This document shows positions 34,375 to 41,964 of a DNA stretch of 64,000 nucleotides, in pieces. The first letter of the stretch is position 1, and each line of letters starts with the position of its first letter. The stretch is from CAZPQK01 sp964588695 (GTDB lineage Bacteria; Krumholzibacteriota; Krumholzibacteriia; WVZY01; JAKEHA01). Position numbers and translations under genes: made by a program. The notes under the pieces are model-generated. The model ran no database searches, had not been told where the DNA came from, and worked only from the letters and a program-made list of their open reading frames with translations. The stretch spans positions 248,001 through 312,000 of the forward strand of contig CAZPQK010000003.1 in assembly GCA_964588695.1 (NCBI GenBank). Direction: 5' to 3'.

Positions 34375-35325
34375 TTAGCTCCTTAAGCTTGCCGTAGCGG
34401 CAAACAGCAATGGTCCCTTGGCTTCGGGTGCGGGCGGCAGTTCCAAAATCCGCACCGACTCGAATCCGGCTTCAGTGAAATAACGATTCATAGTGTCTGG
34501 CGAAAATCCCAACCACACATGCCCCATCTCGGCACGATAGTTCTCGCGGTCGTGGGGCAACGCATCGACAACGAGAAGTTTTCCCCCCGGGCGCAGGCAT
34601 CGCGCAGCTTCGGCGATAGCAACGTCGGGGCGTTCTAAATGGTGTAGCACCAGAATAAATGTGGCCGCGTCGAGACTGGCGTCGTCGACGGGCAGGTTTT
34701 CAAGGTCACCGTGGCGCAGGTCAACATTCTCAAAACGTGCGGTGCGTTGGCGCGCGGCTTCGAGCATCGAAGTCGATGCGTCCACACCGACAACGTTGGC
34801 AACAAAGGGCGCGAGTGCGTCGGTCACCGACCCGGTCCCGCAACCCAGGTCGCCGACCGTCCAGTTACCGGGGGCTAGCCCCACCAGTGCCTGTAGATAG
34901 AACTTGTTGCCGAACAGTTCGTCGCGAAGTGTGTCCCAACGACCACCGGCCGCATCGAAGAACTCGCGCGACCGACCTTGCTGCGATGCCAGGACGCTTT
35001 GCAGTCGGTCGTGATCCAGCTTTCCAGCAGGGGAGTCGGCGACGGGCTCGCGCGCCAGTTCCCACAGCTGTTTCGCGGCCGGTTCGAGCGTATCCACCAT
35101 GTTGCGGTATAGGCGACGGGTTCCGTCGGGGCGCGACTGAACCCAGCCCCGGTCAAGCAGCGCCTTGAGGTGGCGACTGACTGTCGACTGGGGCAGTTGG
35201 GTGACCGCGCACAGGTCGCTAACGGTAAGCTCCTGCTGCTCTAACAGCAGCAATAACCGGCACCTTGCGGTGTCGGCGAGGGCGGCCATGTGGTCAAAAA
35301 TCTGCGATTCAGTGGTAGTAGTCAT
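34375..35325 (-). CDS. ArsR-type HTH regulator fused to SAM-dependent methyltransferase
   Basis: A 316-residue fusion. Residues 1-90 are a winged helix of the ArsR family (LADTARCRLLLLLEQQELT, LPQSTVSRHLKALLDRGWV, GTRRLYR). Residues 145-315 are a class I methyltransferase domain (VGDLGCGTGSVTDALA, VVGVDASTSMLEAAR, LVLHHLERPDVAIAEA, CLRPGGKLLVVDALP). The classic metal-binding Cys motif of ArsR is absent, which suits a regulator that senses SAM or SAH through the methyltransferase domain. Being the first gene of the ahcY operon, with a palindrome 6 bp before its start codon, it is probably autoregulated and controls SAH recycling (inference). Confidence 0.9.
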   Translation of the reverse strand: MTTTTESQIFDHMAALADTARCRLLLLLEQQELTVSDLCAVTQLPQSTVSRHLKALLDRGWVQSRPDGTRRLYRNMVDTLEPAAKQLWELAREPVADSPAGKLDHDRLQSVLASQQGRSREFFDAAGGRWDTLRDELFGNKFYLQALVGLAPGNWTVGDLGCGTGSVTDALAPFVANVVGVDASTSMLEAARQRTARFENVDLRHGDLENLPVDDASLDAATFILVLHHLERPDVAIAEAARCLRPGGKLLVVDALPHDRENYRAEMGHVWLGFSPDTMNRYFTEAGFESVRILELPPAPEAKGPLLFAATASLRS

Positions 35326-35330
35326 GATAT

Positions 35331-35354
35331 ATCCATATATCCGGATATTAGGAT
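35331..35354 (-). promoter_or_regulatory. Palindromic operator candidate for the ArsR-methyltransferase/ahcY operon
   Basis: A 24-bp inverted repeat with two mismatches whose centre is the perfect 12-mer ATATCCGGATAT (35337-35348), 6-29 bp upstream of the start codon at 35325. The core would cover the region where RNA polymerase binds, so repression is the expected effect. Confidence 0.65.
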
Positions 35355-35401
35355 ACTATGGATCCATCACCCGCGCAAGGGGCAGAATAACGATTTTTCG
35401 G

Positions 35402-36286
35402 CTAGCGGAGCAGAAACCAGAGCACGGTCGGGAGGACCGCCATCGCCAGCACGGTTCCAACCACCACTGCGCCGGCGGCTTCCTCGGGGCGACGGTTGTA
35501 TTGAGCGGCGATGAGGTAGTTAAACACCGCTGGCGGCATGGCAAATTGCAGGATAATCACCCCGCGCTCGATGCCAGTCAGGCCAAACCAGCTCACAACC
35601 AGCAGCGCGGCAGCAATGCCGAGACTAAAGCGCAAGCCCGCCCAAATGAGACTCCGGCCCAGTGCCTGCACTTTGAGCGTCGATATCGACGCGCCTAACG
35701 CGATCAGCATGAGTGGAATCGTGGGCGCGCCCAATAGAGACGTTGTATTGCCGACCCACTGCGGCAAGACAATGTCGTTGAGCGTAAGGACGAGGCCGAT
35801 GATCGTCGCCAGAACCACCGGCTTGGCAAACGCACGCAACAGATTCCGTTCGCCGCTGGCGATTGCAACTCCAACGGTAAAGTTCAGTCCCGAAACCCAG
35901 ACAAAGGTAACGACCGCATACGTCATTCCGGTTTCGCCAAATGCGAACAGACACAACGGAATGCCCAGGTTGCCGGTGTTCTGAAACACCACCAGGGGAA
36001 AAAAAGTCCGGGTGTCGGCACCGCTCGCCCGCGCAATCATTAGCGTCGCGGCGGCCACCAGGGCCGTACAAGTGACGGCCGCGAGCCCCACCTGAGCGAT
36101 GGCCTCTGGGCTGATTTCTGCCTGCTGAAAACTAGAGAGCACCAGGAATGGGGCAAATATGTTCATGACCATTTGAGTCAGAACATTGTGGTCCAGTTTG
36201 CCCCCGCGGGTGACCCACAGGTAGCCCACCAGAGCGCACACAAACACGGGCGCGACAATCGAGAAGATTTCCAGAAGAAGCGTCAT
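35402..36286 (-). CDS. AEC family transporter (auxin-efflux-carrier type)
   Basis: A 294-residue inner-membrane protein with about ten hydrophobic helices in two halves. The ATG at 36286 opens directly into the first helix (LLEIFSIVAPVFVCALVGY). Other helices include TMLIARASGADTR, VVTFVWVSGLNFTVGVAIAS, IGLVLTLNDIVLP and IPLMLIALGASISTL, the latter matching the crossing-loop helix of AEC transporters; PPAVFNYLIAAQYN is the conserved end motif. These carriers export organic acids such as malate or malonate; the substrate is unknown. No Shine-Dalgarno was recognised. Confidence 0.85.
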   Translation of the reverse strand: MTLLLEIFSIVAPVFVCALVGYLWVTRGGKLDHNVLTQMVMNIFAPFLVLSSFQQAEISPEAIAQVGLAAVTCTALVAAATLMIARASGADTRTFFPLVVFQNTGNLGIPLCLFAFGETGMTYAVVTFVWVSGLNFTVGVAIASGERNLLRAFAKPVVLATIIGLVLTLNDIVLPQWVGNTTSLLGAPTIPLMLIALGASISTLKVQALGRSLIWAGLRFSLGIAAALLVVSWFGLTGIERGVIILQFAMPPAVFNYLIAAQYNRRPEEAAGAVVVGTVLAMAVLPTVLWFLLR

Positions 36287-36403
36287 AACAAGGACGTGAG
36301 GGTAGGAGTTCCCGGCCGTGTCGTCCAGCGCGACCTGCGGCCCGAGGTGGCACAAACATTGCGGACACGGGGGACAATCACGGCCCTAACTTCGGAGTTC
36401 AGG

Positions 36404-37468
36404 ATGCAAGTTAACGACTTTCTGCAGAAGATGGTGGAGTGCGGAGGCAGCGACGCTCATTTAAAAGTGGGGATGCCGCCAGGCGTCCGCGTGTCCGGCG
36501 AGATTATGCCGCAGGGTAGCGCGGCCATGAAGCCGGAGCACACCGAGGCGGTCGCACGCGCGGTGTTGTCCCCCGAGCAATGGCAGAAGTTCGAGCAGGA
36601 AGGCGACCTCGATACGTCGTATTCGATTCCTGGAGTCGCCCGATTTCGCGTTAACGTGATGCGTCAGCGCGGATCGATTTCGCTGGTGTTACGCTACATC
36701 CCCACCGACATTCCGTCGTTCGACCAACTGGGTCTGCCCGCCATTTGCGCCGAGTTGGCAAAAAAGCCTCGGGGCCTGGTGTTGGTGACCGGACCGACGG
36801 GGAGTGGTAAGTCGACAACGCTTGCCGCGATGATCGACCTCATCAATAGCACCGAGCAGGGTCACATTTTGACGATGGAAGACCCGATTGAGTTTACCCA
36901 TGTCGACAAGAAGTGCTACGTCAACCAACGAGAGATTGGCGCCGACACGCCCGACTTTAACGAAGCGCTGCGTCGTGCCCTGCGCCAGGATCCGGACGTG
37001 ATTCTGGTGGGCGAGATGCGCGACCTTGAAACCATTTCGATGGCGGTTACTGCCGCCGAAACCGGTCACCTGGTGTTTGGAACTTTGCACACTACCAGTG
37101 CTTCTAAAACCATCGACCGTATCGTTAACGTGTTTCCAGCCGCCGAGCAAACCATGATTCGCATGCAGTTGGCGGGAACGCTTCAAGGAATCATTTCGCA
37201 AACGTTGTTGCCTAAACATGGCGGAGGCCGCGTGGCAGCACTGGAAGTGCTGACTGCGACCGACGCAGTTCGTGCCATTATTCGCGAAAACAAAATGGCT
37301 CAACTGCCTTCGGCAATGCAGACCGGAAAGAAGTTCGGAATGCAGACGCTCGAAGACCACCTCAACGAATTGGTAAGCAAAAAGATTATTGATGTGAAGC
37401 ACGCGATTGAAAAGGCCAATAACGTGGAGGCGATTAAAAAGCCCATGGGGATGGCCGCCGGCGTGTAG
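36404..37468 (+). CDS. pilT: Type IV pilus retraction ATPase PilT
   Basis: A 354-residue hexameric cytosolic ATPase driving retraction of type IV pili. The ATG at 36404 with CGGAG upstream gives the standard N-terminus (MQVNDFLQKMVECGGSDAHL). Seen: the Walker A GPTGSGKS at 130-137, the Asp box (ILTMEDPIEF), Walker B (DPDVILVGEMRD), His box (TGHLVFGTLHTTSA) and the C-terminal retraction region. No other pilus genes lie in the window, so its partners are elsewhere. A strong intrinsic terminator follows. Confidence 0.95.
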   Translation: MQVNDFLQKMVECGGSDAHLKVGMPPGVRVSGEIMPQGSAAMKPEHTEAVARAVLSPEQWQKFEQEGDLDTSYSIPGVARFRVNVMRQRGSISLVLRYIPTDIPSFDQLGLPAICAELAKKPRGLVLVTGPTGSGKSTTLAAMIDLINSTEQGHILTMEDPIEFTHVDKKCYVNQREIGADTPDFNEALRRALRQDPDVILVGEMRDLETISMAVTAAETGHLVFGTLHTTSASKTIDRIVNVFPAAEQTMIRMQLAGTLQGIISQTLLPKHGGGRVAALEVLTATDAVRAIIRENKMAQLPSAMQTGKKFGMQTLEDHLNELVSKKIIDVKHAIEKANNVEAIKKPMGMAAGV

Positions 37469-37491
37469 TGATTCTGGGGAGATGTCAGCAA

Positions 37492-37528
37492 GTGGTCGTA
37501 CGATGGAATCGTGCGGCCACTTTTTTTT
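37492..37528 (+). terminator. Intrinsic terminator of pilT
   Basis: A 13-bp stem (37492-37504 with 37508-37520, two G-U pairs), a three-base loop and eight Ts. Confidence 0.88.
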
Positions 37529-37541
37529 GAGAATTCTGTGC

Positions 37542-37547
37542 TATGCT
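37542..37547 (+). promoter_or_regulatory. TANNNT box of a putative leaderless transcript (first CHRD gene)
   Basis: TATGCT ends 6 nt before the ATG at 37554. The gap AAGGGT is too short for a normal leader. Confidence 0.45.
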
Positions 37548-37553
37548 AAGGGT

Positions 37554-37991
37554 ATGCGCTGGGTTCTTTTGGCAATCGTGGTGGCTGTTACGGCTACGCC
37601 GTCGGCAGCCGACGAAGTATTTGTCGGCACGTTTATGCCCGAAGCGGGGGTGGTGAGCCCGGGTTCGGGTGAGGCGACTGTCACCCTTAATCCGTCGGAA
37701 ACGACGATTTCTTACCACATGACCTTCAGCGGTTTGGTGGGTGTCGAGTTCGCCGCGCATTTTCACCGTCCCGACGCCGCGGTTGCGTTTGGGTTGCCGT
37801 TGCGCAGCCCTAAGATTGGTGAATGGGTCAACCCCGGCGCCGACATTGTCGACGCGCTACGCGCCGGCCAGCTTTACGTTGTCATCCACACCAATACCTA
37901 TCCGGGTGGGGAGTTGCGTGCGAACTTGTTCCCGCAGCTTGTTCCAACGCGTGAAGCAACTTGGGGCGCTATCAAGTCGCTTTATCGTTAA
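37554..37991 (+). CDS. Secreted CHRD-domain protein with C-terminal WGAIK motif
   Basis: A 145-residue exported protein. A signal peptide ends near PSAADE. The rest is one CHRD (chordin-like) domain: VSPGSGEATVTLNPSETT, SYHMTFSGLVGVEFAAHFH, YVVIHTNTYPGGELRANLF. CHRD domains in bacteria are extracellular and of unknown function. It ends PTREATWGAIKSLYR; the same motif occurs at the ends of the 38719 and 55748 proteins. Its last 20 nt overlap the 3' end of the converging CPBP protease gene. It has a paralogue at 38719. Confidence 0.85.
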   Translation: MRWVLLAIVVAVTATPSAADEVFVGTFMPEAGVVSPGSGEATVTLNPSETTISYHMTFSGLVGVEFAAHFHRPDAAVAFGLPLRSPKIGEWVNPGADIVDALRAGQLYVVIHTNTYPGGELRANLFPQLVPTREATWGAIKSLYR

Positions 37992-38688
37992 CAATCAGTC
38001 GCGCAACGCGATGGCCCAGGTTTCCGCTGTTAATGTCTATGACGGTGTGCAACAACATCGGCGCCCACAGCGAGCCGGTTAGCACGTAAAGTCCCGCGAA
38101 CACCAGCCCCACCATCGTGATTTTGATGAACCCGGTTGGGCCTTGATAAACGTGTCCAAGCCCAAAGATTACAGCGCTCACACCGATTGCGATCCAGACA
38201 TTGGTTACCGCAAGAAAGTACGCGATCAAGAAACCACGGTAGATAACTTCTTCGCAGATTCCAGCGGTCGCCGACACGCCCATGAACAAGCGCAGCTCTG
38301 GTCTGGAAGCCGGCATCAACGCGAGGAGTTTTTCGAACATCGGACGCAACTCAAGCAACTTCTCTTGGTTTCGCGCAATGCTTACCCCTTGTCCCACGAT
38401 CAACGCGCAAGCAACAATCGCAAGTCCCACACCCAACCACGCTGGCCATCCCGCCAGCGTTGCGACGCCAAGACTATCCATCGATCGTCCCTGCGATTGC
38501 CAAAGCCACAAGATAAACGCCACCAGAGTCCACTCTACCGCGATGATCATTGCGTAGCCGATAGCACGCGCGGAGGTATGTCCGGCTTCGATGCGTCGCC
38601 GGGTGTAACCGTGTTGAAGGGTGCCCCAAACTGGCACGGCGATCGTTAGCATCGCGAGCAAAGCGTGATCTATGGGGGTCAGTGTCAT
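37972..38688 (-). CDS. CPBP family intramembrane glutamic protease (CAAX protease-like)
   Basis: A 238-residue inner-membrane protein with about eight hydrophobic segments. The catalytic motifs are intact: EEVIYRGFL (Glu-Glu-x3-Arg), then FGLGHVYQG with the second conserved His region, and a final His in LLHTVIDI. Bacterial members process or help sort membrane and peptide substrates, including bacteriocin immunity roles. It is encoded on the opposite strand between two paralogous CHRD genes, overlapping the first by 20 nt and starting 30 nt from the second. Function with the CHRD proteins is speculative. Confidence 0.88.
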   Translation of the reverse strand: MTLTPIDHALLAMLTIAVPVWGTLQHGYTRRRIEAGHTSARAIGYAMIIAVEWTLVAFILWLWQSQGRSMDSLGVATLAGWPAWLGVGLAIVACALIVGQGVSIARNQEKLLELRPMFEKLLALMPASRPELRLFMGVSATAGICEEVIYRGFLIAYFLAVTNVWIAIGVSAVIFGLGHVYQGPTGFIKITMVGLVFAGLYVLTGSLWAPMLLHTVIDINSGNLGHRVARLIVNDKAT

Positions 38689-38705
38689 CGTCCGTCCGCG
38701 TATGG

Positions 38706-38711
38706 TATGAT
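38706..38711 (+). promoter_or_regulatory. TANNNT box of a putative leaderless transcript (second CHRD gene)
   Basis: TATGAT ends 7 nt before the ATG at 38719, without a Shine-Dalgarno. It lies between divergent genes. Confidence 0.45.
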
Positions 38712-38718
38712 TGTCAGT

Positions 38719-39153
38719 ATGAAAACGCTTGTTGTTGCAACTGTCTTATTCGCTGCTATTTGGTGTGCGCCCGCGACGTCGCAAGAAATTTACTCGGCGT
38801 CTTTTGCACCGACGCCAGGTAGTGGCTCCGCAGCCACCGGCGTTGGCTCGTTTACCCTCAACGCGGCTGGCACCCAGCTATCCTACAACATCTCGTTCTC
38901 GGGGCTTACCAGTAACGAACTCGCCGCGCACTTTCACCGTCCCGATGGTTCGGTGGCGTTTGGGTTGCCGTTGGGTTCGCCAAAGGTGGGTGTGTGGAAC
39001 ATCGGCTTCACCGACGTGTTATTTCTGCAGGCCGAACAAATCTTTGTGCTGATCCACAGCGAGAACAATCCGGGCGGGGAAATTCGCGGGAACGTTATGC
39101 GGACCGTTCCGGTGCGGGAAAGCACCTGGGGACGGATCAAGGCTACTTTCTAA
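38719..39153 (+). CDS. Secreted CHRD-domain protein with C-terminal WGRIK motif
   Basis: A 144-residue paralogue of the 37554 protein: signal peptide (VLFAAIWCAPATSQ), CHRD domain (TGVGSFTLNAAGTQLSYNI, SNELAAHFHRPDGSVAFG, FVLIHSENNPGGEIRGNV), and the end PVRESTWGRIKATF. The two share the AHFHRPD and AFGLPL-SPK blocks nearly exactly, so they arose by duplication. The final 11 nt overlap the tail of the convergent methyltransferase gene. Confidence 0.85.
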   Translation: MKTLVVATVLFAAIWCAPATSQEIYSASFAPTPGSGSAATGVGSFTLNAAGTQLSYNISFSGLTSNELAAHFHRPDGSVAFGLPLGSPKVGVWNIGFTDVLFLQAEQIFVLIHSENNPGGEIRGNVMRTVPVRESTWGRIKATF

Positions 39154-39856
39154 ACACCATGATGTGCTGTCGCGGCAGCACGTCGATGGTTTCCACCCAC
39201 TCCAGGCCCACCGCGGACATTTCCTTACGCGCTTGCGCTTCGGTCATTTTGTGCAGCGGTTTGATCGGAACCTCAGGATCTTCTCCGCGATACTCCACCA
39301 GAATCAAACGACCATTCGGCCGAAGCGCTCTTCGTAACGCCGACATCATTTCAAACGGATGAGAAAATTCGTGATACGCGTCGACCAGCAGTGCGACGTC
39401 TATTGATTCGTCTGCTAGCCGCGGGTCGGTAATCGTACCCAGAACGGGCACAATGTTGTCGGCTTGCAGTTTGGCCATGCGCCTTGAAATCACATCTAGC
39501 ATTTCCTGCTGAATGTCGACGGCGAACACCGTTCCCTGCGGAACTAGCGGGCTGATTCGAAACGTAAAGTAGCCGGTGCCAGCTCCGATGTCGGCGACCC
39601 TGTCGTGGGGGCGCAGGTCAATGGCCCCCAGCAATCTGGCTGGGGCTTCTTCTTGTTCCCGGCGGTCTCGCTCCAACCACGCCGCGCCTCGATGCCCCAT
39701 GACCTCCGAAATCTCTCGCCCCATGTAAACCCTGCCGGTGCCGTCGCGCGAGGGTTCGCGCAACTCATACCGCGGCGTGGCTTCGTCTGGCTGACGGTCG
39801 GATTGTGCGGGAGCCGCGACAACGGCCAGCATAAGTAGCAGCAGAACTCGTCTCAT
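39143..39856 (-). CDS. Exported class I SAM-dependent methyltransferase
   Basis: A 237-residue protein with an apparent signal peptide (LLLLMLAVVAAPAQ) before a class I methyltransferase domain. Seen: RYELREPSRDGTGRVYMGR, a motif of this family, IGAGTGYFTFRISPLV (motif I), VFAVDIQQEMLDVI (motif II), IDVALLVDAYHEFSHPFEM and LRPNGRLILVEYRGEDPEV. Secreted-looking methyltransferases of this type are frequent in environmental genomes; how SAM would be available outside is unexplained. I chose the ATG at 39856, where TATGTT ends six nt upstream and no Shine-Dalgarno exists. Confidence 0.85.
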   Translation of the reverse strand: MRRVLLLLMLAVVAAPAQSDRQPDEATPRYELREPSRDGTGRVYMGREISEVMGHRGAAWLERDRREQEEAPARLLGAIDLRPHDRVADIGAGTGYFTFRISPLVPQGTVFAVDIQQEMLDVISRRMAKLQADNIVPVLGTITDPRLADESIDVALLVDAYHEFSHPFEMMSALRRALRPNGRLILVEYRGEDPEVPIKPLHKMTEAQARKEMSAVGLEWVETIDVLPRQHIMVFRK

Positions 39857-39862
39857 TTCGCA

Positions 39863-39868
39863 AACATA
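39863..39868 (-). promoter_or_regulatory. TANNNT box of a putative leaderless transcript (methyltransferase)
   Basis: On the minus strand TATGTT ends 6 nt before the ATG at 39856. Confidence 0.4.
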
Positions 39869-39976
39869 GCGAAACCCGGACCTCTTTGCCAAAAAAGTAG
39901 GGCCCGGTGGCCGGATTTGTCGGCCGATCACGCTACCCCTATTGAGGCCATCAAACGACACCTTTGGAGGATTAAC

Positions 39977-41926
39977 GTGAAGTCGGCTCTGTTCAGAAAT
40001 CCATGGCTGGTCGCGCTGGTAGTGTTGGCGTTGGCAGGCTGCAGTAAATCGACAACCGGCACCGACGGTGACAACGGCGGACCCGGCGGCGGTGGTGGCG
40101 GCGGCGGAGGTGGGGGCGGTACGTTGACTCCACAGGAGGGCGCGTGGATGTGGGCGCATCCGCAGCCGACTGGAAACACCTGGAACGGCGTGCAGTTCTC
40201 TTCGGAAAACATAGCGTACGCAGTTACCCGAGGTGGATTGGTTCTGAAGTCCGGTGATTCCGGTCGCAATTGGATCCAACTTTATAGTGCGCTTGATATT
40301 GCAATGCAGCATTCGGCAAACCTTTGGGGTTTGCACTGTGTCAACGACAACAACGTGTGGGTAGTTGGCTTTAGGGGCATGGTGGGGTGCACTGACGACG
40401 GTGGTGAAACATGGTCGGATCGATCGATCAGTACCAGCAAGGATGTTCGCGACGCTCACTTCTTTGATACCAACAACGGAATCGTTGTCGGCGATCGTGC
40501 TTTGATGTACTCCACCACCGACGGCGGGTTCACGTGGACCGAGGTCACACTCCCGTTTATCGACGAAGACGACCTGGATGTTGTGGTATTTCCCAACTCC
40601 AATGTTGGTTGGGCCGCGGGAGAGGATGGCCGGCTACTTAAGACCACCGATGGCGGCGCCACCTGGACCATCCAAAACAATTTAAGCGGGCAGCCGTACA
40701 GTGGTTGCGCAGTCGGCAATAACGGCGTCGCTTTTGCGCTACAGGCCGCGGCTGGTGGGGTATTTGTTGTGCGCGACGGCGGCCCCACGAGTGGTGCGGG
40801 CTTGGGGACCTGGGCCACGGGTGTTCACTTTACTAGCGATCAGGTTGGATACGCGGTCTACCGGGATAACCAAACCTTCTACGCTGCCAAGACCACGAAC
40901 GGTGGATCGCTGTGGACCTCGACAGTTATCCCCGACCCAAAAGTGCCGCTTCATATCGCAATGTCGAACGGGAAGGGTGTGGTTGTTGGTGAAGACGGAA
41001 CCTACTACTGGACCATCGACGACGGAATGACATGGAACGCGGGTAGCAAAGGACATAATGTTCTGGAAACCAACGGTGTCGTAAGCGTTGCGTTTGGTGA
41101 CGCGATGAATGGAATTGCCGTTGGCCGCGGCGCCGGGATATTCCTGACCACCGACGGTGGTCTGAACTGGCAGTATCAACCCGTAACCGAGACCGACAAC
41201 TTGTGGTGCGTGACCATGACGTCGGCCACCACCGCATACGCTGTGGGAGAGGACGGCCTCGCACTAAAGACAACCGACGGTGGTCTAAGCTGGACGCAGA
41301 TGGCCGTCGATTCCGACACCAACCGCATGCGGGGAATCAGTTTTTGGGACGCCAATAACGGAATTATCGCCGGCGGCGGATACAACGCCGACGACCTCGT
41401 GCAGAAAACCACCGACGGCGGTACCACGTGGAACGTCGTGTCGCTGGGTGCGGCAGCCGATGCCCCATTTGATGTGTGGACGGCAGGGACGCAGCACGCC
41501 TGGCTGGGCACCCGCGACGGCGATGTCATTCGCACGACCGACGGCGGCGCAACCTGGCAGCAAGACAATACCGGCATGCCCTGGCCTGTGCAGTTAGTGA
41601 TGTTCCACGACACCAACGTCGGCTGGGTTAGTGACCTTCGCGACGTCGCGTTGACGACCGACGGCGGAGCCACCTATACGCTAGCCGCTCGTCCGCCGGT
41701 GGGGATTCGTGACATCCACTTTGCTACGGCCATGATCGGAATGGCCGCCGCTGGCAATACGATCCTACGGACGACCGACGGCGGAGCGAACTGGGAAATT
41801 ACCAACCCGGGCATCGACTCCCACCACTTTTCTAGCGGCATTTTCATGAACAACATAACCGACGCGGTCGCAGTGGGCGCAGAAACCATCATGCTGTACA
41901 CGCGATCCAGCGGCCTGGTGCCGTAA
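39977..41926 (+). CDS. Ycf48/BNR-repeat beta-propeller lipoprotein with polyglycine linker
   Basis: A 649-residue lipoprotein. The GTG at 39977 follows TTGGAGG at good spacing and gives a short signal ending LALAGCS. A hydrophilic linker contains a run of twelve Gly. The rest is one or two beta-propellers built from about a dozen Ycf48/Asp-box repeats: TTDGGFTWTEV, TTDGGATWTIQ, TTDGGLNWQYQ, TTDGGLSWTQM, TTDGGATWQQD, TTDGGANWEIT. The Asp-box (S/T-x-D-G-x-x-W) also occurs in sialidases, but no sialidase catalytic residues were seen. It is likely tethered to a membrane and may bind a protein partner. It precedes the T9SS protein at 41965 by 38 nt. Confidence 0.88.
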   Translation: MKSALFRNPWLVALVVLALAGCSKSTTGTDGDNGGPGGGGGGGGGGGGTLTPQEGAWMWAHPQPTGNTWNGVQFSSENIAYAVTRGGLVLKSGDSGRNWIQLYSALDIAMQHSANLWGLHCVNDNNVWVVGFRGMVGCTDDGGETWSDRSISTSKDVRDAHFFDTNNGIVVGDRALMYSTTDGGFTWTEVTLPFIDEDDLDVVVFPNSNVGWAAGEDGRLLKTTDGGATWTIQNNLSGQPYSGCAVGNNGVAFALQAAAGGVFVVRDGGPTSGAGLGTWATGVHFTSDQVGYAVYRDNQTFYAAKTTNGGSLWTSTVIPDPKVPLHIAMSNGKGVVVGEDGTYYWTIDDGMTWNAGSKGHNVLETNGVVSVAFGDAMNGIAVGRGAGIFLTTDGGLNWQYQPVTETDNLWCVTMTSATTAYAVGEDGLALKTTDGGLSWTQMAVDSDTNRMRGISFWDANNGIIAGGGYNADDLVQKTTDGGTTWNVVSLGAAADAPFDVWTAGTQHAWLGTRDGDVIRTTDGGATWQQDNTGMPWPVQLVMFHDTNVGWVSDLRDVALTTDGGATYTLAARPPVGIRDIHFATAMIGMAAAGNTILRTTDGGANWEITNPGIDSHHFSSGIFMNNITDAVAVGAETIMLYTRSSGLVP

Positions 41927-41964
41927 AGAGTTTTCATAAGCAGGGCGATGCAAAGGAGAACTTG

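Noticed and set aside
39977..41926. Sialidase or Ycf48 photosystem assembly function
   Set aside because: Asp-box repeats alone do not show sialidase activity, and no catalytic Arg triad was found. The name Ycf48-like refers to fold only.
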